A DNA stretch of 37,793 nucleotides from an uncultured Lachnospiraceae bacterium (GTDB taxonomy: Bacteria; Bacillota; Clostridia; Lachnospirales; Lachnospiraceae): NCBI GenBank assembly GCA_902779445.1, contig CACZBM010000027.1, positions 1 to 37,793 on the forward strand, given 5' to 3'. The notes below the pieces were generated by a model. The model was not told the DNA's origin, searched no databases, and saw only the letters and a list, made by a program, of their open reading frames with translations. Positions 34,237 to 37,793 of the stretch are shown here, one piece after another (position 1 is the stretch's first letter; every line of letters begins with the position of its first letter). The position numbers and the translations under genes were made by a program.

Positions 34237-34753
34237 TACCCCGTCTTTCTATCCGGAAAACTGAATATGATAACCATAGGTTTTGACGAATGTCGCTTGC
34301 CGGAATTGCTAATCGGAGAGCGTCATTTTTGTTTTAAATCCAGGGCTCCGGTAGAGACAATCCCGGCAGTTTTCCGGGGGTTGAGAAGGTGATTTTGATT
34401 ACTGGAAAAATTCAGATTCCGGATCGGGATCCAGTGTGATGATCATATGAAAAATGGAAAGGAAGTGATGAATTATGTTTGTGGTTTTTTGTAGGGGGAA
34501 GTCTCCCCCTCGCTCCAACCAAAAAGCCAGTTTCGGGTTTTGAAATGATGGAAGATGTTGGGGCTTTTTGTTTTCCGCTACCCCCTCAGCGGGGGCGGAT
34601 TTCTGTACTGGATTTCCGGAAGATATTGAGCCCCCGCAACGCCCCTGTTTCTGGTTATTGAAAAGTGAATACCGGTAGTTATTGATGAGCAGCTTTACGT
34701 TATTAGACTGAACGGAGGCTGCTTTTGTTTTGTGGAAAGAGAGGTGATTATTT
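34237..34753. other. Structured leader of the relaxase gene
   Basis: No gene. CCGGAAAACTG (34253-34263) and CAGTTTTCCGG (34367-34377) are perfect inverted arms. AGGGGGA/TCCCCCT (34493-34510) and CCCCC-TCAGC-GGGGG (34581-34595) are further hairpins. Blocks rich in GGGGGA and CCCCTGC recur. It may contain the nick site or a regulatory leader. The ribosome site AGAGAGGTGA lies before the relaxase ATG. Confidence 0.45.
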
Positions 34754-36451
34754 ATGCCATGCCCGCACTTCAGTATTTCGATAGTGAAAGGCAGCAAAGG
34801 GAAATCAGTTGTGGCTTCTGCAGCATATAACAGCGGCCAGAAACTGTACTCGGAAAAGGATATGAAATACAAGGATTATTCAAGGAAAAAGGAAGTGGTT
34901 TATGAAGATGTACTGCTTCCGGCCCATGCGCCCCCGGAGTTTGAAAACAGGGGAAAATTATGGAACTCTGTTGAGGCAGCTGAGAAGCGTTTTGATGCTC
35001 AGTATGCGAGACAGATCGTGGCAGCACTTCCAAAGGAAATCCCGATAGGGGACTGCCGGGATCTTGTGCTTGGATTCTGTCAGAAAGAGTTTGTGGATAA
35101 GGGGATGTGCTGTGATTTTGCGATCCATGATAAAGGGGACGGAAATCCCCATGTCCATATCCTTCTGACCATGAGGGCGCTGGATGAAAATGGGAAGTGG
35201 CTGCCAAAATCCAGAATGGTTTATGAGCTTGATGAAAACGGAAATAAGATCAAGCTTTCCAGTGGTAATTATAAGAGCCATAAGGAGAATACCGTTGACT
35301 GGAATAACAGGCAGTATGCGGAAAACTGGAGGCATGACTGGGAACTGATAACCAACTATTATCTGGAACAGAACGGACGCAGCGAAAGATTGGATATGCG
35401 GTCATTCATAAGGCAAGGTAAACAGGAGGTTCCGACAGTCCATATGGGCGGTGCGGCACTCGGTCTTGAAAGGAAAGGGATTGAAACTTTTGCCGGGAGT
35501 CTTAACCGGACGATTAAGAAACTGAATGAGAAAAGGAAATCATTAGTACAGGAATTCAGAAAACTCATAATACTGGAGAATGATATAGTTTCCGGGGCAA
35601 AAGAAAAGAGAGACCGGGAGCGGAGTGAAAACGTGATCTATGCCATAACTGATTATATGACGGAACGGCAACAGGAACGTATTGAATGGGGCCGGGGAGC
35701 GAAGAACAAATGCTCTGCAAAAGATCTAAAAGAGATCTCTCCCCTTGTGGGATATCTGCAGAATAATGATGTGCATACCATAATGGAATTTGCTGAGTTT
35801 GATACTATCAGATCTGCCGGATACAAGGATATCTGCGATAAGGTCAAGAGGAAGGAAAAAAGGAAGACAGAGGTTGAAAATATCATAAGTAATTATGAGA
35901 CCCGGAGGGAAACCAAAGAATTCAATAAAAAGTATAACAGTTTCTTCTTCCAGCTGCAGAAGGATAGTTATAAAAAGAAGCATGGTGAGGAGCTGGAAGC
36001 CTTTAATAAAGCGAACCGCTTTATAAGAAAAAGGTATCCTGACGGAACAGTCCCGATAAAGGATCTGAGGGCAGAATTAAGATCACTTGAAGCAGAGCTT
36101 AAAACGCTTAATGAGAAGAAGGCTGCCAAGGATGAAGAGGCAGCAATCCTTAAGAAAATCAGATCTATCCTCAGGACAAACAGGGCAGAGATCTATGATG
36201 AGGTATTAAGGGAAAGGGATGCTGCGGAAAAGGCAAAGGCAGAAAAGGAGGCTGCGAAGAATAAACCTGCAGTTAAGGAAGAACCGGTAAGAACGGAGAG
36301 AAACACCAGGAATAAACCTTTAAGACCCGAGGACAGGCCTTCGATAATTGAGAAAATGAAAAATATGAAGGCAGAAAAAGACCAGAGAGAGATCGGGGAG
36401 CGAGAGAGGAAAAGAGTGATCAAGCGTGACCGGGATGAGCCGAGCCTATAA
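34754..36451 (+). CDS. MobA/MobL-family relaxase
   Basis: This 565-residue relaxase nicks one strand at oriT and starts transfer of the element by conjugation machinery supplied elsewhere. The MobA/MobL core is in residues 1-215: CPHFSISIVKGSKGKSVVAS, then AAYNSG with conserved Y25, DAQYARQIVAALPKEI, and the metal-binding HVH at 133-135 (GNPHVHILLTMR). NDIVSGAKEKRDRERSENVI and the Lys/Glu-rich tail (about 370-565) form long helices. There is no primase or helicase domain, unlike larger MobA proteins. The ATG at 34754 follows AGAGAGGTG. The upstream hairpin array is the likely oriT. Confidence 0.92.
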   Translation: MPCPHFSISIVKGSKGKSVVASAAYNSGQKLYSEKDMKYKDYSRKKEVVYEDVLLPAHAPPEFENRGKLWNSVEAAEKRFDAQYARQIVAALPKEIPIGDCRDLVLGFCQKEFVDKGMCCDFAIHDKGDGNPHVHILLTMRALDENGKWLPKSRMVYELDENGNKIKLSSGNYKSHKENTVDWNNRQYAENWRHDWELITNYYLEQNGRSERLDMRSFIRQGKQEVPTVHMGGAALGLERKGIETFAGSLNRTIKKLNEKRKSLVQEFRKLIILENDIVSGAKEKRDRERSENVIYAITDYMTERQQERIEWGRGAKNKCSAKDLKEISPLVGYLQNNDVHTIMEFAEFDTIRSAGYKDICDKVKRKEKRKTEVENIISNYETRRETKEFNKKYNSFFFQLQKDSYKKKHGEELEAFNKANRFIRKRYPDGTVPIKDLRAELRSLEAELKTLNEKKAAKDEEAAILKKIRSILRTNRAEIYDEVLRERDAAEKAKAEKEAAKNKPAVKEEPVRTERNTRNKPLRPEDRPSIIEKMKNMKAEKDQREIGERERKRVIKRDRDEPSL

Positions 36452-36484
36452 CGTGTGGTATGGACGGTAAAACTGACCTGCTTT

Positions 36485-36640
36485 CGGTCGCAACCGCTTC
36501 CCGAGGGTACCACGCCGCGTGAGTCCCTGTAAAGGGCACTGCAAGTGCGGCGCGGTATACCCTGATATGCCATAGTGTTTTGTGCCGCACCCTTGACAGG
36601 GACTCATGCGGCATGAAGGAGACAGTTAAGCGGTTGCTGT
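36485..36640. ncRNA. Extended, highly paired structure downstream of the relaxase gene
   Basis: Nested complementary arms: CAACCGCTT (36491-36499) with AAGCGGTTG (36628-36636); GCCGCGTGAGTCCCTGT (36514-36530) with ACAGGGACTCATGCGGC (36596-36612), one G-T pair; AAGGG (36532-36536) with CCCTT (36590-36594); GTGCGGC (36545-36551) with GCCGCAC (36584-36590). Together they give one long bulged stem with a loop around 36552-36583. It could be a structured RNA, a transfer or replication origin, or a regulatory leader. No known RNA family was recognised. Confidence 0.5.
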
Positions 36641-36650
36641 CCGGGTACCT

Positions 36651-36676
36651 GTCACAGATTGCATGCAATCTGTGAC
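36651..36676. repeat. Perfect 26-bp palindrome
   Basis: GTCACAGATTGCA is directly followed by its exact reverse complement TGCAATCTGTGAC with no loop. It is a dyad suited to a dimeric DNA-binding protein or a cruciform. Confidence 0.9.
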
Positions 36677-36680
36677 CTGC

Positions 36681-36718
36681 GCACCCGCTATCGGCGAAGC
36701 CGATTTAATTGCGGGTGC
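36681..36718. repeat. Nested hairpin before the excisionase-like gene
   Basis: GCACCCGC (36681-36688) pairs with GCGGGTGC (36711-36718). Inside, ATCGGC-GAA-GCCGAT (36690-36704) forms a second stem. Confidence 0.85.
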
Positions 36719-36778
36719 TCTATAAAATGGTCAGATTTCCCGAAATATATTTTTATAAGAACTATAAACATTTTTGAG

Positions 36779-36815
36779 AAAAGCAGTAAATCCGGGAGAT
36801 TTGCTGCTTTTCTCG
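36779..36815 (+). terminator. Terminator or attenuator before the small HTH gene
   Basis: AAAAGCAGTAAATC (36779-36792) pairs with GATTTGCTGCTTTT (36798-36811), including one G-T pair, around CGGGA, followed by TCTCGTT. It separates the structured region from the next gene, only nine bases before GGGAGGA, so it might act as an attenuator. Confidence 0.65.
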
Positions 36816-36835
36816 TTATTCGAGGGAGGATATTT

Positions 36836-37030
36836 ATGGAGAAGGATACATTTATTCCGGAGAAATACCGGAACATATTATTTCTCACCGCAGATGACAT
36901 GAAAGAAATCATGCGGCTCGGTGAGAATAAAACTTATGAATATTTAAAAACGGCGCCTTTCAAGGTGGAAAAGATAGGAAACCAGCTAAGAGTGAATGCC
37001 AAGTCCTTTTGGGATTGGTATGGAACATAG
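36836..37030 (+). CDS. Excisionase-like/helix-turn-helix small protein
   Basis: This is a 64-residue protein. LTADDMKEIMRLGENKTYEY, then LKTAPFKVEKIGNQLRVNAK ending in SFWDWY, is the winged-helix pattern of Xis/DNA_17-type excisionases that bend DNA for tyrosine-integrase excision. GGGAGGA lies five bases before ATG 36836. A frame opening at 36659 would add 59 residues across the structured region, so I reject it. Its position far from the integrase is unusual. It may instead regulate the relaxase or the following gene. Confidence 0.75.
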   Translation: MEKDTFIPEKYRNILFLTADDMKEIMRLGENKTYEYLKTAPFKVEKIGNQLRVNAKSFWDWYGT

Positions 37031-37161
37031 AAAGCAGACAGTACTAAAACTGCGTAAGTTATAATTGTCGGTGTTGTCGTTATTATGTATAATAATCTGA
37101 GTTGATGAATGGTTAAGATAAATCAAACTAAGCGTCATATAGGTTTTTATTGGTATAAACG

Positions 37162-37793
37162 ATGGAAAATGTATCAAGTCTTCCTGATGAATTGCTTATA
37201 TTAATCAGGCATGGAGAAGATTTCCAAATTGAATATAAGGAAGCGAAAAATGAACTTCCGAAGAGCCTTTTTGATACGGTGAGCTCATTTTCTAATCGTG
37301 AAGGAGGAGATATTTTTCTTGGTGTACATGACACAGGAGTGATACTGGGAGTCGATCCGTCTTGTGCGGTCAAACTACGCACAAATTTTGGGACGCTGGC
37401 AAACAATAAGGATAAAGTATTTCCACCGATGTATCTGACAGCGAGAGAATATACGTATATTTCCGAAGGTGGATTCTCTGGAGTTGATAAGAACGGGAAG
37501 ATCATAACAGAACAACCGGGTGAGTATCATATCATTCATATACATATTCCTGTCAGTCCAACTGTAGTACGACATAAAGGCAGGATATTTGATAGGAACG
37601 AAGACGGAGATATAGATATCACGGATGTTCCGGATATGGTATTTCAGTGCTATGCTCGTAAGCAGAGCACTTATTATGTGAATAAGGTCTATCCATACTG
37701 GAAGTCAGCCGATTTGAGATCAGATCTCATTGATAGAGCCCGGGAAATGGCTGCGGTCAGAAAACGACGTGGTAACAAGAATGAGAGCCATCC
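37162..37793 (+). CDS. AlbA_2/Schlafen-type ATP-binding protein (partial, runs off the end)
   Basis: ATG 37162 opens a frame still open at the last base (210 codons). GEDFQIEYKEAKNELPKSLF, then DTVSSFSNREGGDIFLGVHD matches the AlbA_2 (Schlafen-like) domain with the EYKEAK and N-x-x-GG-x-I-x-x-GV motifs. Full proteins of this type are about 450-550 residues with a winged-helix C-terminus and act as regulators or defence/nuclease-linked factors. No good ribosome site is seen, so the start is tentative. It belongs to the mobile element or lies at its end. Confidence 0.85.
   Translation, partial: MENVSSLPDELLILIRHGEDFQIEYKEAKNELPKSLFDTVSSFSNREGGDIFLGVHDTGVILGVDPSCAVKLRTNFGTLANNKDKVFPPMYLTAREYTYISEGGFSGVDKNGKIITEQPGEYHIIHIHIPVSPTVVRHKGRIFDRNEDGDIDITDVPDMVFQCYARKQSTYYVNKVYPYWKSADLRSDLIDRAREMAAVRKRRGNKNESH

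Noticed and set aside
34770..35207. Minus-strand frames over the relaxase gene
   Set aside because: They are contained in the relaxase gene, which has strong family motifs and a ribosome site.
36659..37030. Longer excisionase-like frame starting at 36659
   Set aside because: The first 59 residues would be translated from the palindrome, hairpin and terminator, and a clear ribosome site supports ATG 36836.

Overview
The window looks like a chromosome segment of an anaerobic Firmicute of the Lachnospiraceae type (Butyrivibrio/Eubacterium-like). This rests on family-level resemblance of the proteins, AGGAGG-type ribosome binding sites, Firmicutes-style intergenic repeats and the relaxase/integrase types. 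No database search was possible, so genus is inference.

Layout. (1) 1-8143 is an accessory zone with clear decay. It holds a MATE exporter remnant, short orphan fragments, a truncated acetyltransferase start and a remnant of an AAA/DUF4143-like ATPase. Among these are intact genes: a uracil-DNA-glycosylase-like protein fused to a flavin-oxidase-like split barrel, a small TTG-start protein, a bile-acid:sodium-symporter-family transporter, a DUF3592-like membrane protein, and a translationally coupled pair. The pair is a GNAT acetyltransferase with a four-cysteine tail plus a 654-residue protein with a complete R / STS / ExE ADP-ribosyltransferase core. (2) 8144-17309 is conserved housekeeping: ychF, lgt, carA, carB, queH, argS. 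(3) 17558-23900 holds a methyl-accepting chemotaxis protein and a three-gene MacAB-like ABC export operon. (4) 23970-25593 holds tRNA-Val and tRNA-Met, a one-TM coiled-coil protein and an OmpR-type response regulator. (5) 25594 to the right edge is the left part of an integrated mobilizable element. It contains a tyrosine integrase, a convergent XRE repressor, a small HTH-like protein, a DUF3847-like protein, a serine resolvase, AT-rich cargo with two zinc-ribbon proteins, a hairpin-rich oriT candidate, a MobA/MobL relaxase, a highly structured 240-bp region, a small excisionase-like HTH protein and an AlbA_2/Schlafen-type gene cut by the window end. The right attachment site is not in view.

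The core is peppered with two dispersed repeat families. One is a palindromic element beginning AAGCCTTCCCCCT and ending GATGAGGGCTTA, found between carA and carB, after argS and after the tRNAs. The other is the TGTCATYCTGAGCGAAGCGA family. It is amplified as a 41-bp tandem repeat before argS and as a nine-copy 21-bp tandem repeat after the chemotaxis gene.

The best candidates for undescribed biology are the ADP-ribosyltransferase/GNAT pair, the UDG-flavoprotein fusion, the zinc-ribbon cargo of the element, and the structured DNA/RNA downstream of the relaxase gene.
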